Positions 8,388-17,789 are shown, numbered from the stretch's first letter. The stretch is DNA of 64,000 nt from JACNKJ01 sp964344565 (GCA_964344565.1 CAYFNT010000008.1:82350-146349); one strand, 5' to 3'. Program-made: numbers and translations. Notes: a model not told the origin generated them from the letters alone.

Positions 8388-8414
8388 GCATATCTCCATT
8401 GAATGCAGTAGAAT
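8386..8414 (+). promoter_or_regulatory. Promoter of the fic gene
   Basis: TTGCAT (8386-8391), 17-nt spacer, TAGAAT (8409-8414). The GTG start at 8441 follows after AAGGAACGGAG. Confidence 0.65.
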
Positions 8415-8440
8415 ATGTTTCCTAAGGAACGGAGTAAAGT

Positions 8441-9619
8441 GTGAGTCAAAATCGCCACTATCTAAGCTCACATCCCTGGATCAGTTTTCGGGTGGACTTG
8501 AAGATTGCACCCCCAAAGCTCTGGATACTTCTGGGCGAAGCCCAGGCCTTGTGTGAGCAGATAGCGCAGACCCCACTTCTCCCCGCGACCGCGAATCACA
8601 TGCATCAGCTGTATCTGGCCAAGGGAGTTGGGGGAACGACGGCGATCGAGGGAAACACCCTGACCGAGGAAGAGGTCCTCCAGCATCTTGAGGGTTCGCT
8701 GAAGCTGCCGCCATCGCGTGAGTATCTGGCCAAGGAGCTCGACAATATCGTGGCGGCCTGCAATCAGATGTTGGGGGCCCTCGGCGATGGGGAATCTGAA
8801 GAAGTGTCTTTATCGGCTATTTTGGAGTTCAATCGTTTGGTTCTCGATGGGTTAGAGCATGACACGGAAGTGAATCCAGGAGAGATTCGAACGCAATCAG
8901 TGGTAGTGGGTCGATACCGTGGAGCGCCCGCCAAGGATTGTGAGTATCTACTGAACCGAATGTGCGAATGGCTTTCGGGCCCGGATTTCGAGTATCGCGA
9001 GGGACGTACACTAGTGACGGCGATACTCAAGGCGATTGTCGCGCACCTCTATCTGGTTTGGATTCACCCCTTCGATGATGGTAACGGACGGACCGCGCGG
9101 CTTATCGAGTTTCAGATACTAATCAACGCCGGGGTCCCGAGTCCCGCCGCACACTTGCTTAGCAATCACTACAACCTGACTCGAAGAGAGTACTATCAGC
9201 GTCTCGACAGAGCGAGTCGCAGCCAGGAGGGTTTGGTTGAGTTCATCGAGTACGGAGTCAGGGGGTTCGTGGAGGGTCTGCAAGGGCAGATCGATCTCAT
9301 TCGGAGTCAGGTGCTGAACGTATCGTGGCGAGATTACGTCCATGATGTGTTTCGTGGAAAAGAGAGGGAAGTCGATCGTCGCCGCCGACATCTTCTACTC
9401 GATCTATCCCAGGCAGAAAGTGCGATATCTCTGGCTGAAGTGCGTGAGGTTTCTCCTCGAGTCGCGGCCTTGTATTCAGGCATGAGCGATCAAACTCTCG
9501 AGAGAGATTTGAACGTTCTGATCGAAATGAAACTGGCCGAAAAAACGAAGTCCGGTTTCCGGGCGAGGAAGGAATCCATCTTGTCTTTCTTACCGTTCAG
9601 AGCTAACGAGAATCACTAG
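8441..9619 (+). CDS. Fic family protein (Fic_N, Fic and winged-helix domains), 392 aa
   Basis: Predicted AMP-transferase. The Fic motif HPFDDGNGR is complete (residues 209-217). The N-terminal autoinhibitory helix carries TTAIEG (66-71), fitting a class II self-inhibited Fic enzyme. The last 60 residues (from about 330) look like a winged helix. GTG start. The gene and its upstream spacer are visibly AT-richer and use different codons from the flanks, suggesting acquisition. No antitoxin-like ORF is adjacent, which agrees with the built-in inhibitory motif. The AMPylated target is unknown. Confidence 0.9.
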   Translation: MSQNRHYLSSHPWISFRVDLKIAPPKLWILLGEAQALCEQIAQTPLLPATANHMHQLYLAKGVGGTTAIEGNTLTEEEVLQHLEGSLKLPPSREYLAKELDNIVAACNQMLGALGDGESEEVSLSAILEFNRLVLDGLEHDTEVNPGEIRTQSVVVGRYRGAPAKDCEYLLNRMCEWLSGPDFEYREGRTLVTAILKAIVAHLYLVWIHPFDDGNGRTARLIEFQILINAGVPSPAAHLLSNHYNLTRREYYQRLDRASRSQEGLVEFIEYGVRGFVEGLQGQIDLIRSQVLNVSWRDYVHDVFRGKEREVDRRRRHLLLDLSQAESAISLAEVREVSPRVAALYSGMSDQTLERDLNVLIEMKLAEKTKSGFRARKESILSFLPFRANENH

Positions 9620-9657
9620 CAGCGGCATCGCTTTCGCAGCGGCAGTGGAGACGAGGC

Positions 9658-10446
9658 ATGAAACTCAAACTCTATCAGGTCGACGCCTTCACCGAGCATC
9701 TCTTCGGCGGCAATCCCGCGGCGGTGATTCCGCTGGAGGAGTGGCTGACCGAGCGCGCCATGCAGCTCATCGCCATGGAGAACAACCTGTCCGAGACGGC
9801 ATTCCTCGTGAAGGAAGTCGATCGCTGGCACCTTCGCTGGTTCACGCCCGTGGCCGAGGTGGACCTCTGCGGGCACGCCACCCTGGCCAGCGCCTTCACG
9901 CTCTTTCATACCGGCCTGGAGGCCGGCGAGGAGATCGTCTTCGATTCGAAGAGCGGAGAGCTGCGCGTGAAGCGCGACGGCGACCGGCTCCGCATGGACT
10001 TCCCCTCGCGGCCCACCATGCCCGTGGCGGAGTTTCCGGGCATCGAGGAAGCCCTCGGCGCGAAGCCCCTCGAGCTTCACGCGGCCCGCGACCTGCTGGC
10101 CCTCTTCGAAACGGAAGCGCAGGTGCGCGCCCTCGAGCCCGACTTCGGAAACATGGCCGGCCTGGACGCCTACGCCGTCATCGCCACCGCCCCCGGCGAC
10201 GAGGTGGACTTCGTGTCGCGCTTCTTCGCGCCGGCTCTCGGCATCGACGAGGATCCGGTGACCGGTTCGGCGCACAGCACGCTCATCCCCTTCTGGTCGG
10301 CGAGGTTGAACAGGCGCGAACTGCGCGCCAGGCAGATCTCCAGACGCGGGGGCGAATTGTGGTGCGAACATCGGGGAGAGCGGGTGTCCATCGCGGGCAA
10401 GGCCGTACTCTACCTCGAAGGCGAAATCGACCTCTCGACGCTCTAG
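9658..10446 (+). CDS. PhzF-family isomerase-like protein, 262 aa
   Basis: Diaminopimelate-epimerase fold. The N-terminus reads YQVDAFTEHLFGGNPAAV, the catalytic Glu is in NNLSETAFL (E46, equivalent to Glu45 of PhzF), DLCGHATLAS is the second signature, and DPVTGSAHS lies in the C-terminal half. The only related pathway here is none, so phenazine production is not implied; most family members have unknown substrates. It begins a new run of plus-strand genes after the Fic gene, 6 nt ahead of the VOC gene. Confidence 0.9.
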   Translation: MKLKLYQVDAFTEHLFGGNPAAVIPLEEWLTERAMQLIAMENNLSETAFLVKEVDRWHLRWFTPVAEVDLCGHATLASAFTLFHTGLEAGEEIVFDSKSGELRVKRDGDRLRMDFPSRPTMPVAEFPGIEEALGAKPLELHAARDLLALFETEAQVRALEPDFGNMAGLDAYAVIATAPGDEVDFVSRFFAPALGIDEDPVTGSAHSTLIPFWSARLNRRELRARQISRRGGELWCEHRGERVSIAGKAVLYLEGEIDLSTL

Positions 10447-10452
10447 GAGAAC

Positions 10453-10842
10453 ATGGCAAGCGCATTTTTCATCTTCTACGTCCGCGACCAGGAGGCCAGC
10501 GCGGATTTCTACAGCAAGGTGCTCGATCGAGAGCCCAGCCTCCATGTGCCGGGCATGACCGAGTTCGAACTTGGGGGCGGAGCCAGTCTCGGGCTCATGC
10601 CGGAGGCGGGCATCAAGCGTTTGCTCGGTGTTGCCCTGCCCGATCCCGCCGCCGCGCCGGGCGTGCCCCGCGCGGAACTCTATCTCGTCGTTTCGGACGC
10701 GGAAATCCATCACCGGCGAGCGATGGAGTCGGGCGCCAGAGAACTGAGCCCGCTTCAATCGCGCCCCTGGGGAGATCGGGCCTCCTACCTGCTCGATCCG
10801 GACTCCCATGTGATCGCCTTCGCGGAAAACGACGAAGGCTGA
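10453..10842 (+). CDS. VOC-superfamily (glyoxalase-like) protein, 129 aa
   Basis: Two beta-alpha-beta-beta-beta modules: FFIFYVRDQEASADFYSKVL opens the first, and the second begins at AELYLVVSD near 76. It closes with ASYLLDPDSHVIAFAEN, the usual C-terminal strand carrying a metal-binding residue. It follows the PhzF-like gene by 6 nt and is probably co-transcribed. Family members include lyases, dioxygenases and resistance proteins; function here is open. Confidence 0.85.
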   Translation: MASAFFIFYVRDQEASADFYSKVLDREPSLHVPGMTEFELGGGASLGLMPEAGIKRLLGVALPDPAAAPGVPRAELYLVVSDAEIHHRRAMESGARELSPLQSRPWGDRASYLLDPDSHVIAFAENDEG

Positions 10843-10912
10843 GCCCCTTCGAACTTGAGTCGCGAGCGCCGGTATGGGAACATGAACCGCCCTTCCAAAC
10901 CCAGGAGATATC

Positions 10913-11416
10913 ATGTTCCGAAAGCTGGAAGACTTTTTCGCGCGTTTCGACACTTTCGCCGACGGCACCCGCAAGATCTTCACCGCCCTTACCGACGACA
11001 GTCTCGACGAGACCATCGTGGAAGGCCACCGCAGTCTCGGCGGCATGGCCTGGCACATCATCACCACCTATCCGGAAATGATGAACCACACGGGACTCGG
11101 CCTGAGCGCGGTGGATCACGAATCCATGCCTCCGGCCAGCGTCGCCGAGATCGTCGCTGGCTACGACGCCGTGGTGGAGGAACTCAAGTCGGCCATCCAG
11201 GGCAACTGGAAGGACGAGAGCCTCGAGGCCGTGGATGACATGTACGGCATGAAGTGGCCGCGCGGACTGACCCTCGACATCCTGCTGGCCCATGAGGTGC
11301 ACCACCGGGGGCAGATGACCGTGCTCATGCGGAAGGCGGGCCTGACGGTTCCGGGGATCTACGGACCGGCCAAGGAGGAGTGGGAGAAATCGGGCATGCA
11401 GCCTCCGCCCTACTAG
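10913..11416 (+). CDS. DinB-family protein, 167 aa
   Basis: Four-helix bundle with the three-histidine metal site expected of DinB/YfiT: one His in GGMAWHIITTYP (H48) and two in HEVHHRGQM near residue 127. Such proteins are metal-dependent enzymes, often thiol (bacillithiol or mycothiol) transferases; the thiol here is unknown. GGAGATATC precedes the ATG. The 70-nt spacer upstream of it shows nothing clear. Confidence 0.85.
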   Translation: MFRKLEDFFARFDTFADGTRKIFTALTDDSLDETIVEGHRSLGGMAWHIITTYPEMMNHTGLGLSAVDHESMPPASVAEIVAGYDAVVEELKSAIQGNWKDESLEAVDDMYGMKWPRGLTLDILLAHEVHHRGQMTVLMRKAGLTVPGIYGPAKEEWEKSGMQPPPY

Positions 11417-11428
11417 AGGAGGGTGCCA

Positions 11429-12150
<722 letters not shown>

Positions 12151-12154
<4 letters not shown>

Positions 12155-12507
12155 GCTACGATTCCCGGTTGCTCGCCTGCATTCTCGACAGCATGAAGAA
12201 CCCGGTGCTCTTCGCCGACACCGACCACGTGACCCGCTACATGAATCGCGCGGCGGTGAAGCACTACAGCGAAGGCGAAGCGCTCATCGGCAAATCGCTC
12301 ATGGACTGCCATAACGAAGAGTCGCGATCCATGATGCGAAAGATTCTCGAGGAGATGCGTGCAGGCCTGGACGAGCGGATGATCACGGACAACGAAAAGC
12401 ACCGAATCTACATGCGCGCGGTGCGCGACGAAGCGGGCGAGCTGCTCGGATACTACGAGCGCTACGAACCCCCTGTCGCCTCCGCCGACGTCAAGGAGGA
12501 ATCGTGA
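12151..12507 (+). CDS. Stand-alone PAS-like domain protein, 118 aa
   Basis: A single PAS-type sensor module: the opening MKNPVLFADTDHVTRYMN and the central GKSLMDCHNEES are typical of PAS_4-like domains found in DUF438 proteins. The C-terminal DEAGELLGYYERYEP is the usual last strand. There is no output domain. The ATG overlaps the TerC stop (ATGA), so it may modulate or report on the TerC protein. Ligand unknown. Confidence 0.75.
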
Positions 12508-13295
12508 AAACCAGGATCTTCCTTTCTCTGTCTTTGCTCGCCTTCGGCCTCGCGGCAGGTCAGGAAGGCGATGAACCGCTCAGCACCTCTCCCATGCCCG
12601 CCGATCTCATCGTGCCCGAAGGCATGGCCTACATTCCCGGCGGCGTCTTCGACATGGGGCGCGAAGGGAGCCACGACGCATCGCCCATCCACGAAGTGGA
12701 GGTGGGGGCCTTCTACATGGACATTCACGAGGTGACCAACGCCGAGTACAAGGTATTCTGCGACTCCACCGGCCATCGTCTTCCCGAGTTCTGGGACGTC
12801 GAGAAGTACCGATGCGGCGGGAATTTTCCCGAGCATCCCGTCGTGGGCGTGAGCCGCAACGACGCGGCGACCTTCGCCGAGTGGGCGGGCAAGCGTCTTC
12901 CCAGCGAGGCCGAGTGGGAGTTCGCGGCCCGCGGCGGGCTCGAGGACATGCCCTATCCCCTGGGCGAGGAACTGCAGGATCACCAGGCCAACTTCGGGAA
13001 GAAGTCCGGTCTGGTGCCCGTGGGCAGATACGAAGCCAACGGTTATGGACTCTTCGACATGGGGGGCAACGTCTGGGAATGGGTCCACGATCGATACGAT
13101 CCGCGCTACTATTCGGAATCTCCGCGCGAGAATCCCATGGGCCCCGAGAGCGGGGGACTCGTGGTGATCCGCGGCGGCGGATGGTACTCCGGTCCAGGAT
13201 GCCTGCGCGTCGACAGGCGAGGCGCGCTGAGCCCCGGCTGGGTCGATTTCGCCGTGGGCTTCCGTTGCGCGCGGGACATCGTGGTGGAGGACTGA
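12504..13295 (+). CDS. Secreted formylglycine-generating-enzyme-like (SUMF1) protein, 263 aa
   Basis: Signal peptide (residues 1-19), then the FGE-sulfatase fold: PEGMAYIPGGVFDMG, YMDIHEVTNAEYKVFC, RLPSEAEWEFAARGG, GGNVWEWVHDRY, RGGGWYSG and GFRCAR. In true FGE two cysteines follow the GGSW-type motif; here the first position is Ser (GGGWYSGPGC) and only the second Cys remains. A ligand-binding or structural role is therefore more likely than Cys oxidation. GTG start overlapping the PAS gene stop. Confidence 0.85.
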   Translation: MKTRIFLSLSLLAFGLAAGQEGDEPLSTSPMPADLIVPEGMAYIPGGVFDMGREGSHDASPIHEVEVGAFYMDIHEVTNAEYKVFCDSTGHRLPEFWDVEKYRCGGNFPEHPVVGVSRNDAATFAEWAGKRLPSEAEWEFAARGGLEDMPYPLGEELQDHQANFGKKSGLVPVGRYEANGYGLFDMGGNVWEWVHDRYDPRYYSESPRENPMGPESGGLVVIRGGGWYSGPGCLRVDRRGALSPGWVDFAVGFRCARDIVVED

Positions 13296-14053
13296 TGAAA
13301 CTGGAGGACAGGACCATCCTCGTGACCGGCGCCACGCGAGGCATCGGCCGCGCCGTGGCGGAAATGGCCGCCGCCGAAGGCGCTCGCGTGCTGCTGCACT
13401 ATGCACGTCATCGCGAAGGCGCCGAGGCATTGATCACGGAGCTCCCCGGCGAGGGCCATGCCTCGCTGCAGGCCGACTTCGCGCGGGAGGGCGCGGCCGA
13501 GGCGCTGGCCTTGACGGTGCTCGAGGAGCATGGCTGTCCGGATGTCCTGGTGAACAACGCCGGCGTTTTTGTCGAACATCCTCCCCTCGATACGGATCCC
13601 GAATCCTGGCGCAGTGCCTGGATGACGACCCTGACCGTGAACCTCACGGCGCCGGCGATTCTGTCGCAACTGATCGGCAAGGCCATGGCCGAGCGCGGGG
13701 AGGGTCGCATCGTTAACGTGTCCAGTCGGGGCGCATTCCGCGGCGAGCCCGACGCTCCCGCCTACGGCGCCAGCAAGGCCGGCATGAACGCCATGGGACA
13801 GTCCCTGGCGCAGGCCTTTGCGCCCCGCGGCGTGCTGGTCTTCACGGTGGCGCCGGGTTTCGTGAGCACGGACATGGCCGAGAGTTTTCTGGCCGGGCCG
13901 ATGGGCGACGCGGTTCGCGCCCAGAGCCCCCTGAACCGTGTGGCCACGCCCGAGGAGATCGCCGGTGCCGTCATCTATCTGGCAGCCGAGGCGCCGGCCT
14001 CCATGACCGGCGCCATCCTCGACGTGAACGGCGCCTCCTACCTGAGGAGCTGA
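13295..14053 (+). CDS. Short-chain dehydrogenase/reductase, 252 aa
   Basis: Classical SDR: cofactor motif TGATRGIGRAV, NNAG, catalytic Ser in NVSSRGAF, and the YGASKAG Tyr-Lys pair. Tail APASMTGAILDVNGASYLRS is typical of FabG-like enzymes. No acidic residue is obvious at the end of strand 2 (LHYARHR), which suggests NADP preference. Start ATG overlaps the preceding TGA by 1 nt (TGATG). Substrate unknown; not enough to call fabG. Confidence 0.9.
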   Translation: MKLEDRTILVTGATRGIGRAVAEMAAAEGARVLLHYARHREGAEALITELPGEGHASLQADFAREGAAEALALTVLEEHGCPDVLVNNAGVFVEHPPLDTDPESWRSAWMTTLTVNLTAPAILSQLIGKAMAERGEGRIVNVSSRGAFRGEPDAPAYGASKAGMNAMGQSLAQAFAPRGVLVFTVAPGFVSTDMAESFLAGPMGDAVRAQSPLNRVATPEEIAGAVIYLAAEAPASMTGAILDVNGASYLRS

Positions 14054-14054
14054 G

Positions 14055-14402
14055 GTGGGCAGCAGCCCCGAGTTCCACGATTTCGTGTTGGATCAACTGT
14101 CGGGCCTCGGCGAATTGCGAAGCCGCAAGATGTTCGGCGAGTACGGCCTCTACTGCGACGATCTCTTCTTCGCCATCGTCGCCGACGAGGCGCTCTGGCT
14201 GAAGGTGGACGACCAGAATCGCCCCCGGTTCGAGGAGCGGGGCATGAAGCCCTTCACCCCTTTCGAAGACGGTGCGTCCATGAAGTACTACGAGGTTCCC
14301 GTGGACGTGCTCGAGGATCCGAGCCAGCTTCAGGACTGGGCCGCCGAAGCGGTGGACGTGGCTGACCGCGCGCCCAAGCGAAAGAAACGCAAACCCCGTT
14401 GA
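14055..14402 (+). CDS. TfoX/Sxy N-terminal-domain protein, 115 aa
   Basis: Contains the TfoX-N signature RSRKMFGEYGLYCDDLFFAIV and LWLKVDDQN, with PFTPFEDGASMKYYEVP. The C-terminal TfoX domain is missing, as in many stand-alone homologues, and the last residues are Lys/Arg-rich. TfoX is a competence regulator in gamma-proteobacteria; a single-domain protein cannot be assigned that role. GTG start 1 nt after the SDR stop. Confidence 0.85.
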   Translation: MGSSPEFHDFVLDQLSGLGELRSRKMFGEYGLYCDDLFFAIVADEALWLKVDDQNRPRFEERGMKPFTPFEDGASMKYYEVPVDVLEDPSQLQDWAAEAVDVADRAPKRKKRKPR

Positions 14403-14430
14403 CGGCCCGGCCGTCCCATGGAGGTGTGAC

Positions 14431-15066
14431 GTGTCCGAAGGAAGCAGCTATCCCGTCGGTCTTCAGATCGAGTATCCGGAGAAGTCCGATCGCCTTTCCA
14501 CCTTCTTCCGCATTCTGATCATCATTCCGATCATGATCATACTCTCCCTGCTCGTGGGCGAGCGGGAAACCCAGGAGGTGGTCGAGGGCGAGGCCCACTA
14601 CCGCGAGATCGTGCGCGTGGGCTTCGTGGTGGGGGCGGTGGTGCTCATGCTGCTTTTCCGGGGGAAGTATCCGCGCTGGTGGTTCGACTGGAACAAGCAG
14701 CTCACGGCCTTCTCCATGCGCTGCAGCTCCTACCTCTTCCTGCTGCGGGACGAGTACCCCTCCACCGACGAGGAGCAGGCCGTGCACCTGCGCTTGGAGT
14801 ATCCGGTGGTCGGTGAGGACATCAACCGATGGATGCCGCTGGTGAAGTGGTTCCTGGCCATTCCCCACGTGGTGGTGCTCGCCCTTCTCAGCATCTTCCT
14901 CGTGGTGGCGGTGTTCTTCGCCTGGTTGGCCATCATCTTCACGGGGAACTACCCGCGAGGGCTCTTCAACTTCGTGGAGGGAGTGCTGCGCTGGTATCTG
15001 CGGGTATTCGCTTTCGCCGTGCTCATGGTCACCGACATGTACCCACCCTTCAGCCTCTACGAGTGA
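14431..15066 (+). CDS. DUF4389 membrane protein, 211 aa
   Basis: Four probable membrane segments (about 24-42, 62-80, 136-165 and 185-203) with the DUF4389 features RWWFDWNKQLTAF and GNYPRGLFNFVEGVLRW. Many homologues have this domain in one or two copies; the function is unknown. GTG start behind GGAGGTGTGAC. The TGA overlaps the next gene start (TGATG). Confidence 0.82.
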   Translation: MSEGSSYPVGLQIEYPEKSDRLSTFFRILIIIPIMIILSLLVGERETQEVVEGEAHYREIVRVGFVVGAVVLMLLFRGKYPRWWFDWNKQLTAFSMRCSSYLFLLRDEYPSTDEEQAVHLRLEYPVVGEDINRWMPLVKWFLAIPHVVVLALLSIFLVVAVFFAWLAIIFTGNYPRGLFNFVEGVLRWYLRVFAFAVLMVTDMYPPFSLYE

Positions 15067-15866
15067 TGGTCATGTCGGACGATATCGTGATCCGCGAGAT
15101 GACCGAAGCCGACGAGTACTACGTCGGCACCTGCACTCACGTGAACGAAGGCGAGGAGAACGACCGCAGCTGCGCGCGGCGCATCCCATGGCTGAAGGAG
15201 AAGCGCGCCGAAGGGCTCAGCGTGAAGGTGGCCCTGCAGGACGGTCTGCCAGTGGGCTTCGCCTACATCATGCCCATCGAGATCTGTCCATGGGGCCCCC
15301 TCGGTTCGGAACTCATGGTCATGCCATGCCTCTTCGTGGAGAACGAGAAGCAGAAGCGGGGTGCGGGCAGCGCGCTTCTGGAGGCCGCCGAGGAGGAGAC
15401 CCTCCGAATGGGGCGGAAGGCCCTCGCCCTGCAGGTCTTCGATTGGGACTTCTGGTTCATGCCCGCGTCCTGGTTCATGGCCAAGGGCTACGAGGAGGTC
15501 GGCCGCAAGGGAAACTACGTGCTGATTTGGAAGCGCCTGGAAGGCACGGTGGAGGTGCCGCGACAGCTGCGCCCCAGTTTCGAGTTCGAGGCGACCGATG
15601 GACAGGTGAGCGTGGATCTCTTCTACAACGAGTTCTGTTCCACGAGCAGCATCGAGGCCGAGCGTGTGCGCAAGGTGGCCGCCGAGTTCGGTAAGAGCGT
15701 GTGCCTGAACGAGTATCCGGCCGAAGACCGCGCGGTGTTGGAACGCTATCAGATTTCCCGAGGCATCTTCGTCGAGGGAGCGGAGATCGGTTGGGGATAC
15801 GAAGCGCCGGAGGAAGGCATCCGCGAAGCCATCGCCGGGGCCCTGGAGAAGAAGGGCCTGAGCTGA
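15066..15866 (+). CDS. GNAT acetyltransferase with C-terminal YoaP/thioredoxin-like domain, 266 aa
   Basis: Residues about 7-160 are a GNAT fold, with the acetyl-CoA loop at QKRGAGSALLEAA. Residues 180-262 look like a small thioredoxin-fold domain (VDLFYNEFCSTSS, then VCLNEYPAEDR), the arrangement seen in YoaP proteins. The usual CxxC is reduced to a single Cys at CSTSS. ATG 15066 overlaps the upstream stop; ATG 15072 (MSDD) is an equally good in-frame start. Substrate unknown. Confidence 0.75.
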   Translation: MVMSDDIVIREMTEADEYYVGTCTHVNEGEENDRSCARRIPWLKEKRAEGLSVKVALQDGLPVGFAYIMPIEICPWGPLGSELMVMPCLFVENEKQKRGAGSALLEAAEEETLRMGRKALALQVFDWDFWFMPASWFMAKGYEEVGRKGNYVLIWKRLEGTVEVPRQLRPSFEFEATDGQVSVDLFYNEFCSTSSIEAERVRKVAAEFGKSVCLNEYPAEDRAVLERYQISRGIFVEGAEIGWGYEAPEEGIREAIAGALEKKGLS

Positions 15867-15880
15867 GCAAAGGAGAAATC

Positions 15881-16204
15881 ATGTCTTGGATCGAACTGGC
15901 TGACATCGAGGAGCGGGAGATCATTCCGGGTTACCACGTTCGTTTCGTGCACAGCGAGAACATGACCCTGGCCTACTGGCGCGTGGAGGCCGGGGCGGCG
16001 ATTCCGGAGCACTCCCATCCCCATGAGCAGGTTGTGAATCTCATCGAGGGAAGCTTCGAACTGGTCATCGACGGCGTTCCGCGTCAGGTCGAGCCCGGCT
16101 CCATCGCGGTGATCCCCGGCGATGTTCCCCACAGCGGAAAGGCTCTCACCGATTGCCGGATCATCGATGTCTTCCATCCCGTGCGCGAGGATTACCTCAC
16201 ATGA
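15881..16204 (+). CDS. Small cupin protein, 107 aa
   Basis: Single cupin barrel. Motif 1 carries the metal ligands in IPEHSHPHEQVVNLIEG and motif 2 is PGDVPHSGKAL. AAAGGAGAAATC precedes the ATG at 15881. The frame is open upstream into the GNAT gene, but that part has no cupin features. The stop overlaps the tag start (ATGA). Metal-dependent function unknown. Confidence 0.85.
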   Translation: MSWIELADIEEREIIPGYHVRFVHSENMTLAYWRVEAGAAIPEHSHPHEQVVNLIEGSFELVIDGVPRQVEPGSIAVIPGDVPHSGKALTDCRIIDVFHPVREDYLT

Positions 16205-16764
16205 AGCGATGCCAGTGGGCCGGCGAGGGCCTCTACCGCGACTATCACGACCGTGAGTGGGGCGTGCCCCTCCACGATGATCGGCTGCTTTTCGAGTTTC
16301 TCATCTTGGAAGGCGCCCAGGCGGGTCTGAGCTGGTCGACGATTCTGAACAAGCGCGAGAACTATCGGAAGGCCTTCGCGAATTTCGATCCGGTGAAGGT
16401 CGCCCGCTTCACGGACGCGAAGCTCGAGAAACTTCTCGAAGATCCGGGCATCGTGCGGAACCGGCTCAAGGTGAACTCGGCCCGCCGGAACGCGAAGGCC
16501 TATCTCGCCGTGCGGAAGGAATTCGGCAGCTTCGACGCCTACATCTGGGGGTGGGTGGACGGCAAACCCATCCAGAATCGATGGAAATCGCTGAAGGAGA
16601 TCCCCGCCGAGACCGAGCTGTCCCGCGCCATCAGCAAGGATCTGAAGAAGCGCGGTTTCAACTTCGTGGGGCCGACCATCGTCTACGCCTTCATGCAGGC
16701 GGTGGGGCTCGTGAACGATCACAGCACCGACTGCTATCGCCACAAGGAGTGCGCGGCGCTATGA
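16201..16764 (+). CDS. tag: DNA-3-methyladenine glycosylase I
   Basis: Base-excision repair enzyme removing 3-methyladenine from alkylated DNA. It has the Tag zinc ligands: Cys4, His near 16, and the C-terminal pair in NDHSTDCYRH. LILEGAQAGLSWSTIL is the family's core helix and RNRLKVNSARRNAKA its helix-hairpin region. Length 187 aa is normal. ATG at 16201 is fixed by the 4-nt overlap with the cupin stop. Confidence 0.94.
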   Translation: MKRCQWAGEGLYRDYHDREWGVPLHDDRLLFEFLILEGAQAGLSWSTILNKRENYRKAFANFDPVKVARFTDAKLEKLLEDPGIVRNRLKVNSARRNAKAYLAVRKEFGSFDAYIWGWVDGKPIQNRWKSLKEIPAETELSRAISKDLKKRGFNFVGPTIVYAFMQAVGLVNDHSTDCYRHKECAAL

Positions 16765-17750
16765 GGATCCTCGTCATCGGCGGCACCCATTTCGTGGGAC
16801 GCGTCTTCGCCGAAGCCGCTCTCGCCCACGGGCATGCCCTCACCCTTTTCCACCGCGGCAGGACCGGCGGCGAGCTGTTTCCCGAGGCGGAGCACATCCT
16901 CGGCGACCGCGACGGCGAGCTGGCTAAACTCGACGGCAGGTGGGATGCCGTCGTGGACACCTGCGGATACTTCCCTCGAGTCGTCGAGGACTCGGCGAAA
17001 CATCTCGCATTGCGCGTCCATCGCTATCTGTTCGTATCGACGGTGTCGGTCTACGCGAACCTGGCCGGGCGTGGCCTGGTGGAGGGCTCGCCTCTCGGGA
17101 CTATCGAGGACGAGTCCGTCGAGGAGATCACCGCCGAGAGCTACGGCCCCCTGAAGGTGCTCTGCGAGAAGGCGGTGGAGAAGCACTTCCCCGGCCGCGC
17201 CATGATCGTTCGACCCGGACTCATCGTCGGCCCCCACGATCCAACCGATCGCTACGGCTACTGGCCACGGCGCGCCGAGCGCGGCGGCGAAGCGCTGGCG
17301 CCGGGACGCCCTGACCGACTCGTGCAGTGCATCGACGTGGCGGATCTGGCCGAGTTCATGCTGGTGCTGCTCGAGGGCGGCGACGCGGGAATCTACAACT
17401 GCGTGGGCGATCCCCATCCCATGGGAGAGCTTCTCGATGCCTGCGCGAGGGCGTCGGGCAGCGATGTCCGCTGGACCTGGCTCAGCGACACATTCCTCGA
17501 AGGGCAGGGAGTCGCGCCCTGGAGCGACCTGCCCCTCTGGGTGCCCGATCTGCATCCCGAGATCGGCGGCATCTTCGCCGTGGACAACAGCCGCGCCAAG
17601 ACCGCCGGCCTGAGGCCGCGACCGCCGGCCGAAACCGTGGGGCGCACCCTCGATTGGCTGCGCACGCGTCCCGCCGACTATGAGTGGAAATACGGCATCG
17701 GCGCCGAGCGGGAGGCCGAGCTGCTGGAGAAGTGGCGGGAGAAGTCCTAG
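16761..17750 (+). CDS. NAD-dependent epimerase/dehydratase-family protein, 329 aa
   Basis: Extended SDR with cofactor motif MRILVIGGTHFVGR at the N-terminus and FVSTVSVYAN for the catalytic Ser. The expected YxxxK is represented by YGPLKVLCEKAV. The C-terminal half binds an unknown sugar nucleotide or other substrate. Start overlaps the tag stop (ATGA). Homologues are usually just called epimerase or oxidoreductase. Confidence 0.87.
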   Translation: MRILVIGGTHFVGRVFAEAALAHGHALTLFHRGRTGGELFPEAEHILGDRDGELAKLDGRWDAVVDTCGYFPRVVEDSAKHLALRVHRYLFVSTVSVYANLAGRGLVEGSPLGTIEDESVEEITAESYGPLKVLCEKAVEKHFPGRAMIVRPGLIVGPHDPTDRYGYWPRRAERGGEALAPGRPDRLVQCIDVADLAEFMLVLLEGGDAGIYNCVGDPHPMGELLDACARASGSDVRWTWLSDTFLEGQGVAPWSDLPLWVPDLHPEIGGIFAVDNSRAKTAGLRPRPPAETVGRTLDWLRTRPADYEWKYGIGAEREAELLEKWREKS

Positions 17751-17775
17751 ACGCTTGATCCTGTTCGCTCCGGGG

Positions 17776-17789
17776 TGTACACGTGTACA
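17776..17789. promoter_or_regulatory. Perfect 14-bp palindrome upstream of the PDZ/repeat gene
   Basis: TGTACACGTGTACA is a perfect palindrome 30 nt upstream of the ATG, overlapping a possible -10 box TACAAT at 17786-17791. It may be a repressor site. Confidence 0.45.

Noticed and set aside
8312..8440. Insertion sequence ends around the Fic gene
   Set aside because: No terminal inverted repeats, target duplications or transposase remains seen.
9658..10446. Phenazine biosynthesis
   Set aside because: PhzF-like proteins are widespread and no other phz gene is present.
14055..14402. Competence regulator TfoX
   Set aside because: Only the N-terminal domain is present; the name would over-claim.
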